A DNA stretch of 64,000 nt from Neisseria yangbaofengii (GTDB lineage: Bacteria > Pseudomonadota > Gammaproteobacteria > Burkholderiales > Neisseriaceae). Position 1 is the stretch's first letter. Each line of letters opens with the position of its first letter. The translations under genes and the position numbers were made by a program. Location of the stretch: positions 1,178,001 through 1,242,000 of the forward strand of contig NZ_CP062976.1 of NCBI RefSeq assembly GCF_014898075.1, in the 5' to 3' direction. Positions 42,307 through 52,286 of the stretch are shown one piece after another. The notes below the pieces were generated by a model. It did no database searches and had not been told where the DNA came from. It worked only from the letters and a program-made list of their open reading frames with translations.

Positions 42307-42795
42307 TCAAAACAGGCTGACAATCCAGATCGTCAGCAAGGTCAAGATAATGGTGAGTGCGCAGCCGACTTTGGCCACCGTGCCGATGATAAAGCCGATA
42401 AAGGTGCCAATGCTCACTTTACCGGCCTGCCACATGTCTTTTCGGGTCAGAAATTCGCCGATACCTGCACCCAATAACGGGCCAAATAGCAAACCCGGCA
42501 AGCCTAGAAATGCACCGGCTACACCGCCGGCAAAAGCACCCCAAATAGCCGGCTTACTGGCGCCGGTGTATTTCGCGCCCAGCATTCCCGCTACATAATC
42601 CATCGCCGTACCGATGACGGTGACGATGCACAGAAACACCAGTGTCGTGGTGCCGAAAATCTGATAATCATTGGCATGCGCCAGCAGCCATGCGCCGCCG
42701 AACATCAAGCCTAAGCCCGGAATGGCGGGGTAAACCGTACCGAGCAGGCCGGTGAGAATCAGGATTAAAGACAGGGTGATTAAAGCAGCGGTCAT
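42307..42795 (-). CDS. DUF456 family membrane protein
   Basis: The 162-residue very hydrophobic protein has about five membrane segments with Gly-rich stretches (AIWGAFAGGVAGAFLGLPG and LLFGPLLGAGIGEFLT). The start LILILTGLLGTVYPAIPGLG is the DUF456 signature. Function is unknown. A single DUS lies shortly upstream of the start. Confidence 0.88.
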   Translation of the reverse strand: MTAALITLSLILILTGLLGTVYPAIPGLGLMFGGAWLLAHANDYQIFGTTTLVFLCIVTVIGTAMDYVAGMLGAKYTGASKPAIWGAFAGGVAGAFLGLPGLLFGPLLGAGIGEFLTRKDMWQAGKVSIGTFIGFIIGTVAKVGCALTIILTLLTIWIVSLF

Positions 42796-42911
42796 GCATG
42801 TTCCTTAAGGATATGTGTGTTGTGTTCAGACGGCCTTATTGTAGGACAAAGTCTTACATTGCGGGTTAACGCTTTGCAAAAATATCAAAATCCGGCCTTT
42901 CGGACGGCCTA

Positions 42912-43877
42912 TCAAGCGCCGCAGTTTTTGGGTTTGCTGGCCAAGATATTAATCACTTTGCGGCTTGGTTTTTCCGCTTCGATTTTAACTTCGCTGCCGT
43001 CTTCATCATCGAGGCCGTCTGAAACAAAACGCTCGGGCACGGTTTCGCTGTCAAATGCCAAATCGCCGCCGTGTTTCAAATTTTGGCCGCGTTCTAAACC
43101 GGCAAAGTCGAATAATTCAGGGTCGGCCAAATGCGACGGCACCACGTTTTGCAGCGCGGAAAACATCGATTCGATGCGGCCGGGGAAGCGTTTGTCCCAA
43201 TCGCGCAGCATGTCGCCGAGGACCTGGCGTTGCAGGTTCGGCTGCGAGCCGCACAAATTGCACGGAATAATCGGGAATTGCTTCAGTTCGGCGTATTTAA
43301 CCAGGTCTTTTTCCTTCACATACGCCAGCGGGCGGATCACAATATGCTCGCCGTTGTCGCTCACCAATTTAGGCGGCATGGCTTTGAGTTTGCCGCCGTA
43401 AAACATATTCAAAAACATGGTTGCTAAAATATCATCGCGATGGTGGCCGAGTGCGATTTTAGTACAGCCCAATTCTTTTGCGGTGCGATACAGAATACCG
43501 CGGCGCAAACGGCTGCAGAGCGAGCAGGTGGTCTTGCCTTCTTCCAGCACTCGTTTCACGGTGGAATAGGTGTCTTCTTCAACGATTTTGTAATCGACAC
43601 CAATGCTTTGCAAGTATTCCGGCAATACATGCTCGGGAAAGCCGGGTTGTTTTTGGTCAAGATTCACTGCCACCAAATCAAATTCAATCGGCGCACTGGC
43701 TTGCAGTTGGCGTAAAATATCCAAGAGGGCATAGCTGTCTTTACCGCCCGACAAGCAGACCATAATCTTGTCGCCCGGCTCAATCATATTAAAATCGTTG
43801 ATTGCCGCGCCCACTGCATGGCGCAAACGTTTGTTGAGTTTGTTGTTTTCTAATTCTTGTTTGGTTTTTTTGGACAT
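42912..43877 (-). CDS. ttcA: tRNA 2-thiocytidine(32) synthetase
   Basis: The 321-residue PP-loop protein has [13 protein letters not shown], and two Cys-x-x-Cys pairs ([10 protein letters not shown] and [11 protein letters not shown]) that hold the iron-sulfur cluster. It thiolates C32 of certain tRNAs. The start at 43877 ([13 protein letters not shown]) was chosen over a longer frame. The C-terminal about 45 residues are variable and include an in-frame DUS ([12 protein letters not shown]). Confidence 0.94.
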   Translation of the reverse strand: MSKKTKQELENNKLNKRLRHAVGAAINDFNMIEPGDKIMVCLSGGKDSYALLDILRQLQASAPIEFDLVAVNLDQKQPGFPEHVLPEYLQSIGVDYKIVEEDTYSTVKRVLEEGKTTCSLCSRLRRGILYRTAKELGCTKIALGHHRDDILATMFLNMFYGGKLKAMPPKLVSDNGEHIVIRPLAYVKEKDLVKYAELKQFPIIPCNLCGSQPNLQRQVLGDMLRDWDKRFPGRIESMFSALQNVVPSHLADPELFDFAGLERGQNLKHGGDLAFDSETVPERFVSDGLDDEDGSEVKIEAEKPSRKVINILASKPKNCGA

Positions 43878-43956
43878 GGTTTTATGGGGAAAATAATGGA
43901 AACATTCAAGCGCGTATTTTACCTGAAACTGCGCCGCCATGTTTTATTGATTCAAA

Positions 43957-43991
43957 CGCAATGCCGTCTGAATATTTCAGACGGCATTGCG
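43957..43991 (-). terminator. AT-type DUS hairpin terminator of lgt
   Basis: CGCAATGCCGTCTGAA and its inverse form a 16-bp stem with a 3-nt loop just after the lgt stop codon. Confidence 0.92.
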
Positions 43992-43998
43992 TTAATTT

Positions 43999-44853
43999 TT
44001 AATTGATAGCATTTTTCTTACCGAAATACACAAAGCCGGCCGCACCCGACACAATCATCGGTATACTCAGCCATTGTCCCATCGATAAGCCCAACGTCAG
44101 CAAGCCCAAATAATCGTCGGGTTGGCGGGCAAATTCGGCGATAAAGCGGAAAAAGCCGTAGCCGCCTAGGAATAACGATGCCACTTGTCCGGTAGGGCGT
44201 GTTTTTTTAGAAAACACCCACACCAAGATAAACAGGCAAATGCCTTCCAGCGCGAATTGGTAAAGCTGCGAAGGGTGGCGAGGCAGCATGCCGAATTGGT
44301 TGAGCCATTCTGTCCATTGCGGATTGTGCGCCGCCGCTTCCATGTCTCCGTAACGTGCTTGCGGGAAGCCCATTGCCCAGAAAGCGTTCGGGTCGGTTAC
44401 GCGCCCCCACAGTTCGCCGTTGATAAAGTTACCGATACGACCCGAAGCCAAGCCCGGCGGCACTAAAGGTGCGACGAAATCCATGGTTTTCCATACGCTG
44501 ATGTTGTGTTTGCGGCTGAAAAGCCACATCGCCACGACTACACCTAAAAAGCCGCCGTGGAAAGACATACCGCCTTCCCACACTTTCAGCATGCTGATAG
44601 GGTCGGCCAGATAGTCGGATAATTTGTAAAACAAAATATAGCCCAAGCGGCCGCCGAGAATCACGCCCAAAATGCCCCAAGTGAGAAAATCATCAAGCAT
44701 TTCTTTGGTGAACAAGGTGTTGCCTTGCGCGATGCGGCGGCGGCCCAGCAAGATAAACAGTACAAAACCGACAATATAGCTTAAGGCATACCAGCGGATG
44801 GCCAACGGGCCTATGCTGATGAGTACGGGGTCGAACTGGGGGTGAATAATCAT
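43999..44853 (-). CDS. lgt: prolipoprotein diacylglyceryl transferase
   Basis: The 284-residue inner-membrane enzyme has seven membrane segments, the Lgt signature [18 protein letters not shown] and the conserved [12 protein letters not shown]. It attaches diacylglycerol to the lipobox Cys of lipoproteins such as the sulfate-binding proteins and the lipoprotein at 26 kb. Usual length. Confidence 0.97.
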   Translation of the reverse strand: MIIHPQFDPVLISIGPLAIRWYALSYIVGFVLFILLGRRRIAQGNTLFTKEMLDDFLTWGILGVILGGRLGYILFYKLSDYLADPISMLKVWEGGMSFHGGFLGVVVAMWLFSRKHNISVWKTMDFVAPLVPPGLASGRIGNFINGELWGRVTDPNAFWAMGFPQARYGDMEAAAHNPQWTEWLNQFGMLPRHPSQLYQFALEGICLFILVWVFSKKTRPTGQVASLFLGGYGFFRFIAEFARQPDDYLGLLTLGLSMGQWLSIPMIVSGAAGFVYFGKKNAIN

Positions 44854-44879
44854 AGGGAATCCTTAAATTAAATTGCGGA

Positions 44880-44922
44880 TAAAGGCCGTCTGAAAAAATG
44901 CCTCGCTTTCAGACGGCCTTTT
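44880..44922 (-). terminator. DUS hairpin terminator of the M14 carboxypeptidase gene
   Basis: Inverted DUS copies with a loop of about 12 nt lie 15 nt beyond the stop codon, followed by a T-run on the minus strand. Confidence 0.88.
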
Positions 44923-44936
44923 GATCAATAAAATAC

Positions 44937-46067
44937 TTAGCGCAAATCGCCTGATACATTCCAAATTGCCGAAACCATCGCTTCGCCTAAACGCAGCGAG
45001 CGTTGGCCGTTCCAGCCGAAATCATCGTCGGGTAGGTTGTTGTTGTCTTTAAACGGCATTTCCAGCGTGTAGGCCAAGCATTTGAATTGCTCGCCTATCC
45101 ATGGCGTAGACATGTTCAAATTGGCTTGGCAGGTTTCGTCTTTCGGGTAGCCGATTTCGTCTTGGAAATCCGGGCTGGCGGCGAGCAAGGCTTGTTTGAA
45201 CTGAACTTCCAAAGCAGCAATGCGTTCGTTATAGCTCGGCACGCCTTCGGTGCCCGCCATGAAGACAAACGGCAAACCTTCGTCGCCGTGAATATCGAGA
45301 AATAAATCCACGCCGGTTTCGCGCATTTTCTTGCGCACCACATACACTTCCGGGCTGCGTTCCATCGTTGGATTTTGCCATTCGCGGTTCAAATCGGCAC
45401 CGGCGGCATTGGTGCGCAGGTTGCCCAATACCGAACCGTCGGGGTTCATGTTCGGTACGATGTAAAAGGTGGCACGGTCGAGCAGGGCGCGTGCGGTCGG
45501 GTCTTGCGGGTCGAGCAGGCGGCCTAGGAAACCTTCGACAAACCATTCCGCCATGGTTTCGCCCGGGTGTTGGCGCGCAATCACCCACACTTTCAAATCG
45601 CTCTCGACCTGGTTGCCGATGGTGAGCAAATTGATGTCGCGGCCTTGCACGGTGCTGCCCAAATCATCGATTTGACACAAGCCGCTGCCTTGCGCCTCGC
45701 CCAGCAAGTTCAAATGCTGCTCATGCGAATAAGGCTCGAAATAGGCGTAATACACGCTGTTGGACAAAGGCGTGTGGTTGATGGTCAGCACGCCGTTTTC
45801 ATAATAAGTCGGCACGCGGAACCAGTTCCGGCGGTCGTAAGATGCGCAGGCCTGGTATTCTTCCCAGCCGTCGGGATAAGCCGCTTGAGCCGCATTGTCG
45901 AAATGCATCACGCAATTTTGATACGCCGCGCCTTGAAGACGGAAATAAAACCATTGCGCAAAATCGGCGGCATTGTCGGGGCGCAGCGACAGGCGGATAT
46001 TGCCCGGGTCGCTCAAATCGTTCACAATCACCGAGCCGGCGTCAAATTGGGCGCTGATTTTCATCAT
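44937..46067 (-). CDS. M14-family zinc carboxypeptidase, cytosolic carboxypeptidase type
   Basis: The 376-residue protein has an N-terminal beta domain of about 120 residues and a catalytic domain with zinc ligands His167 and Glu170 in ARQHPGETMAEW, the substrate motifs NMNPDG and NAAGADLNREW, the third ligand His in LDIHGDEG, and the general-base Glu in AYTLEMPF. This two-domain layout is that of the cytosolic carboxypeptidase (CCP/M14B) group. There is no signal peptide. In eukaryotes CCPs remove glutamates from tubulin; bacterial substrates are not known to me. Confidence 0.88.
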   Translation of the reverse strand: MMKISAQFDAGSVIVNDLSDPGNIRLSLRPDNAADFAQWFYFRLQGAAYQNCVMHFDNAAQAAYPDGWEEYQACASYDRRNWFRVPTYYENGVLTINHTPLSNSVYYAYFEPYSHEQHLNLLGEAQGSGLCQIDDLGSTVQGRDINLLTIGNQVESDLKVWVIARQHPGETMAEWFVEGFLGRLLDPQDPTARALLDRATFYIVPNMNPDGSVLGNLRTNAAGADLNREWQNPTMERSPEVYVVRKKMRETGVDLFLDIHGDEGLPFVFMAGTEGVPSYNERIAALEVQFKQALLAASPDFQDEIGYPKDETCQANLNMSTPWIGEQFKCLAYTLEMPFKDNNNLPDDDFGWNGQRSLRLGEAMVSAIWNVSGDLR

Positions 46068-46205
46068 GGGGTGGAGATTCCTGTGTGGAATAGAAGTTTA
46101 ATAGCCCGTTATTCTAAAACATTTCAGCCGAATCATAAATCCTTTTACGTTTCGGCTTGTTTCAGACGGCCTTTAGTATTAATATTCCAAAATTAAAATT
46201 GTTAA

Positions 46206-47126
<921 letters not shown>

Positions 47127-47143
47127 GTTAAATCAATAGAATT

Positions 47144-47171
47144 AAGGCCGTCTGAATATTTCAGACGGCCT
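47144..47171 (+). terminator. DUS hairpin terminator of argB
   Basis: AGGCCGTCTGAA and its inverse are separated by three bases, 18 nt after the argB stop. The MITE-like repeat begins immediately after it. Confidence 0.88.
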
Positions 47172-47314
47172 CAGAGCTTTGTAAAACTCTGGATTTGAGT
47201 GCAGTTCGAAGTCAGAGCAGCGCACAAAGCGCAGGCATATCATTCAGATAGGTAAGCTTTCGAGCAGCGCATAACGAAGAAATGTGCCGAAGACAGGGAT
47301 TTTGCAAAGGTCTC
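47172..47314 (-). repeat. MITE-like intergenic repeat, copy C (inverted)
   Basis: This is the longest and best-preserved of the three copies. Read on the minus strand it opens GAGACCTTTGCAAAATCCC and closes GTTTTACAAAGCTCTG, clear imperfect inverted ends. The core TTCGTTATGCGCTGCTCG is shared. It is about 13 nt longer than copies A and B through an insertion in its middle (near TTACCTATCTGAATGATAT). It lies between the argB terminator and the end of cysH. Confidence 0.75.
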
Positions 47315-47335
47315 AGCTTTTTGTATTTCAAAGCA

Positions 47336-48070
47336 TTATTTGTGCAAACCGCACTCTTTGCTGTCTTTGCTTTCCCACCACCAACGCCCGGCACGGATTT
47401 TTTCATTTTCTTTTACCGGTCGGGTGCACGGTTCGCAGCCGATACTCGGATAGCCTTGGTGATATAAATCATTCAGCGGCACATCATGCTCTTGCGCATA
47501 AGCCCACACGTCCAATTCTTCCCAATCAAAAATCGGATTGAACTTAGCGATATTCCGGCCCGAATCATGCTCTTCAAAATTCAATTCGCTGCGCGTCTCC
47601 GACTGGCTGCGGCGTTGGCCGGTGATCCATGCGGGGGCGTTGTCCAAGGCGCGGTTGAGCGGTTCGATTTTGCGGATATGGCAGCATTGGCGGCGTAGTT
47701 CCACGCTGTCGTACATAGCGGTGGTGCCGAATTGCGCTTCAAAGGCTTGTGCATCGGCTTCAATCGGGCGGAACACTTCCAGTTTGATTTGATAACGCGC
47801 ATTGGCCGCGGCAATCAACGCTTCGGTTTCGGGATTGAGTTTGCCGGTGTTGAGCGTGATGATGCGGATGGGCAGCTTCAGACGGCATATCGTATCGGTA
47901 ATCACCATATCTTCAACTGCCAAGCTGGAGGCTAATACCGATTGCGGAGATTGTCCGGCAATCTCTTGCAAACGTTGTTCTAAAGTGGCGGTGAGTCGGG
48001 GCAGGCGTTGGCGCGCTTCGGCAGTCACTTCGGGAATTTTCCAGAAGTTCGGGCGGAAAAGTGAAGTCAT
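47336..48070 (-). CDS. cysH: adenylyl-sulfate (APS) reductase
   Basis: The 244-residue protein has the PP-loop-like fold of CysH (VLASSLAVEDMVITDTIC) and two Cys pairs, CC in RRQCCHIRKIEPL and CEPC in PSIGCEPCTRP, which bind a 4Fe-4S cluster. Those pairs mark APS reductases; PAPS reductases lack them. The catalytic Cys is in the C-terminal ECGLHK. It reduces APS to sulfite with thioredoxin. The shared sulfur promoter element lies about 100-130 nt upstream. Confidence 0.93.
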   Translation of the reverse strand: MTSLFRPNFWKIPEVTAEARQRLPRLTATLEQRLQEIAGQSPQSVLASSLAVEDMVITDTICRLKLPIRIITLNTGKLNPETEALIAAANARYQIKLEVFRPIEADAQAFEAQFGTTAMYDSVELRRQCCHIRKIEPLNRALDNAPAWITGQRRSQSETRSELNFEEHDSGRNIAKFNPIFDWEELDVWAYAQEHDVPLNDLYHQGYPSIGCEPCTRPVKENEKIRAGRWWWESKDSKECGLHK

Positions 48071-48167
48071 GGCAGGAGTTCCTTATTGTGTTTCAGGCGG
48101 CCTTTGCATGATTCAAGGCCGTCTGAACATTATTGTCATGCCCTCATTGTCCGCCTATAGCAGACCG

Positions 48168-48205
48168 AAAGGAAAGAATGCTTTTCTATTTCTTTATAAC
48201 CAAAG
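48168..48205 (-). promoter_or_regulatory. sulfur-gene element upstream of cysH (CysB candidate)
   Basis: On the minus strand, GGTTATAAAGAAATAG is followed closely by CATTCTTTCC (complement of 48171-48180). The spacing between the two blocks is shorter than at the other three genes. The element overlaps the end of dinB. TATAGG 11 nt further on, or GACAAT, could be the -10 box; this is less clear than elsewhere. Confidence 0.45.
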
Positions 48206-49252
48206 CGGTTGCTGCTGGTTTTTCGGCAATAAATGGCTGACCCCGATACCGATTAAACGAAAAGCATCTTCCGTTTGCGGCGGCACGCGTTCAACCAATG
48301 TGCGTGCGGCTTTAAGCAGGGCTTGGCTGCCGGGTAACACCGAAGAATAAGTCACGGAACGGGTGATGATGCGGAAATCATGGGTTTTGAGTTTGAGCGT
48401 AACACCTTTGGCATCAACGTTTTTGCGCTGGAGTTGCTGCCATAAATCTTCGGCCAAATGCGGTAAATGTTCTATCGTTTGTGCCAGCGACAAATCTTCC
48501 GGCAACGTGATTTCGGTCGAAATCTGCAAACGCTCGCGGCTGGCTTTTACCGGCCGTTCATCCGCCCCGCGTGCCAAATCGTAAAGCCGATAACCGTAGC
48601 GGCCGAAATGGTTTAAAAGTTCCCCACGCTCGAAGCGGCGCAGGTCGCCGGCAGTCTGCATGCCCAGCGCCTGCATTTTTTTCAGCGTGACTTTGCCCAC
48701 GCCGGGGATTTTGCCCAGCGGCAGCGTTTCTAAAAAAGCATCGATTTTTTGCGGATGCAACACAAATTGGCCGTTGGGCTTGCGCCAATCGGATGCGATT
48801 TTGGCGAGAAATTTATTAGGCGCAATGCCTGCGGAAGCCGTCAGACCCGTTTCGGCAAAGATTTCGGCGCGGATTTTTTCGGCGATTTCACTGGCGTAGC
48901 GAATATTTTGCTTGTTGACCGTGACGTCCAAATACGCTTCGTCCAAAGAAAGCGGCTCGATTAAATCAGTATGCCGTCTGAAAATAGCGTGAATCTGCGC
49001 CGATACTTGGCGGTAGAGCTCGAAATGCGGCGGAATATAAACAGCTTGCGGGCAAAGCCGTTTCGCCGTCGCTACCGACATTGCCGAATGCAAACCGAAT
49101 TGCCGCGCTTCATAAGAAGCCGCACAAATCACCGAGCGTGCGCCATCCCAAGCCACCACCACGGGCTTGCCTTTCAGGTGCGGCTGTTCGCGCAATTCTA
49201 CCGAAGCGTAGAATGCGTCCATATCGATATGGATGATTTTGCGGCCGGTCAT
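48194..49252 (-). CDS. dinB: DNA polymerase IV
   Basis: The 352-residue Y-family polymerase has IIHIDMDAFYASVELRE with the catalytic Asp, PLSLDEAYLDVT with Asp-Glu, and ASAGIAPNKFLAKIAS. The helix-hairpin-helix IPGVGKVTLKKMQALG and the little-finger domain follow. It copies damaged DNA and extends mismatched ends. Usual length. The last 40 nt overlap the cysH regulatory element. Confidence 0.95.
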   Translation of the reverse strand: MTGRKIIHIDMDAFYASVELREQPHLKGKPVVVAWDGARSVICAASYEARQFGLHSAMSVATAKRLCPQAVYIPPHFELYRQVSAQIHAIFRRHTDLIEPLSLDEAYLDVTVNKQNIRYASEIAEKIRAEIFAETGLTASAGIAPNKFLAKIASDWRKPNGQFVLHPQKIDAFLETLPLGKIPGVGKVTLKKMQALGMQTAGDLRRFERGELLNHFGRYGYRLYDLARGADERPVKASRERLQISTEITLPEDLSLAQTIEHLPHLAEDLWQQLQRKNVDAKGVTLKLKTHDFRIITRSVTYSSVLPGSQALLKAARTLVERVPPQTEDAFRLIGIGVSHLLPKNQQQPLWL

Positions 49253-49325
49253 AGGTGTAGAGAGTGTTATTTCAGTTGCGGATAGGAAGTATAATTCATT
49301 AGTATATTCAGTTAAAAGGATAAAT

Positions 49326-49847
49326 ATGTTTTATGAGTTATGGAATTTCTTAGGCACATGGTTAGAAGCCAATTGGATAATTTTTTGGGTAATGATACCT
49401 TTTTCTTTTGTTATCTATTTAATAGCTTTTGCCGGATGGCATTGGCCCGAACTGGATGGAATAAAGGGGAAAGAATACTTAAAATTATTTATAATCCTTA
49501 TCTGCATTATTGTAGAAGCAATTTTTATGGAGCTTAATAATGCTAACCAATCTTCTGAGGACTTATCAACCACAAGCCTGATTGTGCTAAACGTTCTTCC
49601 TATTTTCCCTTCTGCCCTCCTATTATATTTGTTTGGAAAATGGAACGAGCAGATACGGCCGCTTAATGAAATGGTAGTGATATTAGGATCTATGCATATT
49701 TCATGTATGATGGTTTTAGCTTCTTTGCCTGTGACTGTACAAATTAAAATTTTAGCCAATTTAACTTATTTAATATTACCGGCCTTCTTTATCTATCAGA
49801 TTACGACACCAAAAGTTTCTGATGATGAAAGAGATAGTTCTGGTTAA
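49326..49847 (+). CDS. hypothetical integral membrane protein, 173 aa
   Basis: I do not recognise this protein. It has about five hydrophobic segments (residues 17-36, 50-66, 84-104, 112-133 and 138-158) and short charged loops. Its A/T content and codon use (ATA, TTA, ATT) differ visibly from the genes around it, which suggests recent acquisition. The start has the site TTAAAAGGATAA. It ends with a DUS hairpin. Confidence 0.7.
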   Translation: MFYELWNFLGTWLEANWIIFWVMIPFSFVIYLIAFAGWHWPELDGIKGKEYLKLFIILICIIVEAIFMELNNANQSSEDLSTTSLIVLNVLPIFPSALLLYLFGKWNEQIRPLNEMVVILGSMHISCMMVLASLPVTVQIKILANLTYLILPAFFIYQITTPKVSDDERDSSG

Positions 49848-49851
49848 ATAT

Positions 49852-49890
49852 GAAGGCCGTCTGAAAATTCAAATCCATTTTCAGACGGCC
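49852..49890. terminator. DUS hairpin between the membrane-protein gene and sbp
   Basis: Two inverted DUS copies with a loop of about 9 nt lie between convergent genes. Confidence 0.88.
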
Positions 49891-49912
49891 CGTTTCTTAA
49901 ACACATCAAACT

Positions 49913-50968
49913 TTATTTCTTAGGCGAGAGTTGGTCCACCAAACCGCCGTCGGCGAAATATTTCTTCATGATGTCTTCCCACGAGCCGAATTTTTCGTTT
50001 GGCGTGAAGGTTTCGATGGCCGGGAAATCGGCTTGGTGCTTGGCCAATATGCCGGCATTACGCGGGCGAAGGTAGAGTTTGGCAGCCAATTCTTGCGCCG
50101 GTTCGCTCCACAGATATTCCAAATATTCTTTGGCGGCTTCCTGCGTGCCTTTTTTGCCAACCACAGAATCAACCACGGCAACCGGGCTTTCCGACAAAAT
50201 GGTGTAGCTCGGGTAAACGATTTCAAATTGGTCTTGGGTCAGTTTTTTGCTGACGTGGTTGGCTTCGTTTTCAAAAGTTACCAATACGTCGCCAATGTTG
50301 CGTTGGCTGAAGCTGGTGGTGGCTGCGCGGCCGCCGTTTTCAAATACAGGGGCGTTTTTCAAGAAGGCGGCGACAAATTCGTTGGTTTTGGCTTCATTGC
50401 CGTTGTTCACTTTCAAGCCGTAGCCGTATGCGCCCAAGAAGGCGTAGCGGCCGTTGCCAGTAGTTTTCGGGTTGGCCAATACGATTTGCACGCCGTCTTT
50501 GGTTAAGTCGTTCCAGTCTTGAATCTGCTTCGGATTGCCTTTGCGCACCAAGAAGACGGTGGTGCTGGTAAACGGCACAGCGTTATCCGGCAGGCGTTGC
50601 GCCCAATCGTTTTTCACCAAGCCTTTTTGTTCCAGCAATTCGATGTCGGAAGTTTGGTTCATGGTCACCACATCGGCCGCCAATCCGTTGGCAACAGACA
50701 AAGCCTGCTTGCTCGAGCCGCCGTGTGACTGCTGCACATCGATTTCCGTGCCATTGTGTTTGGCTTGGTATTCTTTGATAAACAGCGGGTTGTATTCTTT
50801 ATAGAAATCGCGTGCCACATCGTAAGACACGTTCAAAAGGGTAATGCCTTTGCCGTTGGCGGCAGGTGCGGCGGCATTGCCGCCGGCGGCTTTTTCTTCT
50901 TTCGGTGTGCAGGCGGTTAAGGCTACGGAAGCGGCGATGGCGGCAAGGGTCAGGTTACGGATGGTCAT
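49913..50968 (-). CDS. sbp: sulfate-binding lipoprotein (Sbp), copy 1
   Basis: The 351-residue protein has a signal peptide with lipobox LTAC (Cys20), so it is a lipoprotein rather than the free periplasmic form of enteric bacteria. The binding-protein core is that of Sbp/CysP: LLNVSYDVARDFYKEYNPLF, QQSHGGSSKQALSVANG, TTSFSQRNIGDVLVTFENEA. It delivers sulfate or thiosulfate to CysTWA. The ribosome site is AAGGAGCC. The shared sulfur promoter lies upstream. Confidence 0.94.
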   Translation of the reverse strand: MTIRNLTLAAIAASVALTACTPKEEKAAGGNAAAPAANGKGITLLNVSYDVARDFYKEYNPLFIKEYQAKHNGTEIDVQQSHGGSSKQALSVANGLAADVVTMNQTSDIELLEQKGLVKNDWAQRLPDNAVPFTSTTVFLVRKGNPKQIQDWNDLTKDGVQIVLANPKTTGNGRYAFLGAYGYGLKVNNGNEAKTNEFVAAFLKNAPVFENGGRAATTSFSQRNIGDVLVTFENEANHVSKKLTQDQFEIVYPSYTILSESPVAVVDSVVGKKGTQEAAKEYLEYLWSEPAQELAAKLYLRPRNAGILAKHQADFPAIETFTPNEKFGSWEDIMKKYFADGGLVDQLSPKK

Positions 50969-50995
50969 GTGTTGGCTCCTTCAATCGATGGGCGT

Positions 50996-51064
50996 ACTTT
51001 ATACCGTCTGATTGAGCGTGAGAAATAATGTTTGATTTGGTGATTATCAGTTTTGGTTATAAGT
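50996..51064 (-). promoter_or_regulatory. promoter of sbp copy 1 with shared sulfur-gene element
   Basis: On the minus strand: CTTATAACCAAAAC, then CATTATTTCT (complement of 51021-51030, two mismatches from the element), then after 17 nt TATAAAGT (complement of 50996-51003). The layout equals that of cysT. Confidence 0.6.
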
Positions 51065-51067
51065 AAT

Positions 51068-51098
51068 CAGGCCGTCTGAAATGTTTTCAGACGGCCTG
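51068..51098 (-). terminator. DUS hairpin terminator of sbp copy 2
   Basis: Inverted 14-nt arms with DUS copies and a 3-nt loop lie 6 nt after the copy 2 stop codon. Confidence 0.9.
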
Positions 51099-51103
51099 AA
51101 GGT

Positions 51104-52129
51104 TTACTTCGCTGTAGTGGTCAATTCGTCAAACATACTGCCGTCAGCAAAAAATTTCTGCATGATATGCGGCCATGCCCCCAAGGTTTCGTCGGGGCGG
51201 AAGGTTTCCAAATCGGGAAAATCGGCATGATTGGCGGACAAAATGGATTTGTCGCTCGGACGGAAGTAAAGTTCGGCCGCTAATTTCTGCGCAGGCTTGC
51301 TCCATAAAAATGCCAGGTATTCTTTGGAAATGGCTTCGGAATCTTTTTTTTCGGCCACGCTGTCGACCACGGCTACGGGGGTTTGCGCTTCGACGGTGTA
51401 GCTTGGGTAAACGATGTCGAATTGGTCGGGCGCAAGGTGGCGGCTGACGAAATTGGCTTCGTTTTCCAAGGTAATCAACACGTCGCCGATTTGGCGTTGG
51501 GTGAAGCTGGTGGTCGCCGCGCGACTGCCGTTTTCAAACATCGGCACATTATTCAGCAGTTTGCGCATAAAGTTTTTCGCATCGGCTTCGTTGCCGTTAT
51601 TTGCTTTCAAGCCGTAGCCGTATGCACCCAGGAAGGCATAGCGGCCGTTGCCGCTGGTTTTCGGGTTGGCGAACACGACTTGGACGTTGTCACGTGCCAA
51701 ATCTGTCCAATCGTAAATCTGCTGCGGATTGCCTTTACGCACGAGAAAGACGGTTACGCTGGAAAAAGGCACGGCGTTATTCGGCAAGCGTTGCGCCCAA
51801 TCAGACTTGACCAAGCCGCGTTGCTTCAGTAAATCAATGTCGGAGGTTTGGTTCATGGTCACCACGTCGGCGGGCAAACCGTTGGCCACCGACATGGCCT
51901 GTTTGCTCGAGCCGCCGTGTGATTGTTGGATATGCAAATCGATGTGCGGATGGTTTTTGCGGAAATGTTCGATAAACAAAGGGTTATACGCTTTGAAAAA
52001 ATCGCGCGATACGTCATAGGAAACGTTGAGAATTTTCTTATATTGGTCTTTTTCGGTATTGGTTTTGCCGCTGCCGCAAGCAGCCAAAGACAGTGCGGTT
52101 AAGGCGATGATAAAGCGGATTTTGTCCAT
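51104..52129 (-). CDS. sbp: sulfate-binding lipoprotein (Sbp), copy 2
   Basis: The 341-residue paralogue has lipobox LSLAAC (Cys18) and the same core motifs as copy 1 (LNVSYDVSRDFFKAYNPLF, QQSHGGSSKQAMSVANG, TTSFTQRQIGDVLITLENEA). The two copies are clearly similar but diverged, so the duplication is not recent. Different affinity for sulfate, thiosulfate or another oxyanion is possible. Start at 52129 (MDKIRF) by signal peptide and AAGGAAC site. It has its own promoter and terminator. Confidence 0.93.
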   Translation of the reverse strand: MDKIRFIIALTALSLAACGSGKTNTEKDQYKKILNVSYDVSRDFFKAYNPLFIEHFRKNHPHIDLHIQQSHGGSSKQAMSVANGLPADVVTMNQTSDIDLLKQRGLVKSDWAQRLPNNAVPFSSVTVFLVRKGNPQQIYDWTDLARDNVQVVFANPKTSGNGRYAFLGAYGYGLKANNGNEADAKNFMRKLLNNVPMFENGSRAATTSFTQRQIGDVLITLENEANFVSRHLAPDQFDIVYPSYTVEAQTPVAVVDSVAEKKDSEAISKEYLAFLWSKPAQKLAAELYFRPSDKSILSANHADFPDLETFRPDETLGAWPHIMQKFFADGSMFDELTTTAK

Positions 52130-52163
52130 GTGTGTTCCTTTGTCTCGTCGTTTTATCGGACAT

Positions 52164-52238
52164 ACTTTAATCGGCAGGAGACAAAAAAGGAAAGAATGGT
52201 TGATTGTATCGAAAGGATTTTTGGTTATATATTTTATA
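52164..52238 (-). promoter_or_regulatory. promoter of sbp copy 2 with shared sulfur-gene element
   Basis: On the minus strand: ATATAACCAAAAATCC, then about 16 nt later CATTCTTTCC (complement of 52189-52198), then after 18 nt TTAAAGT (complement of 52164-52170). The same order and near-identical words are found upstream of cysT. Confidence 0.6.
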
Positions 52239-52286
52239 CAGTTATTGAATAGGCCGTCTGAAAGTATCCGGACGGCCTGACAACTG

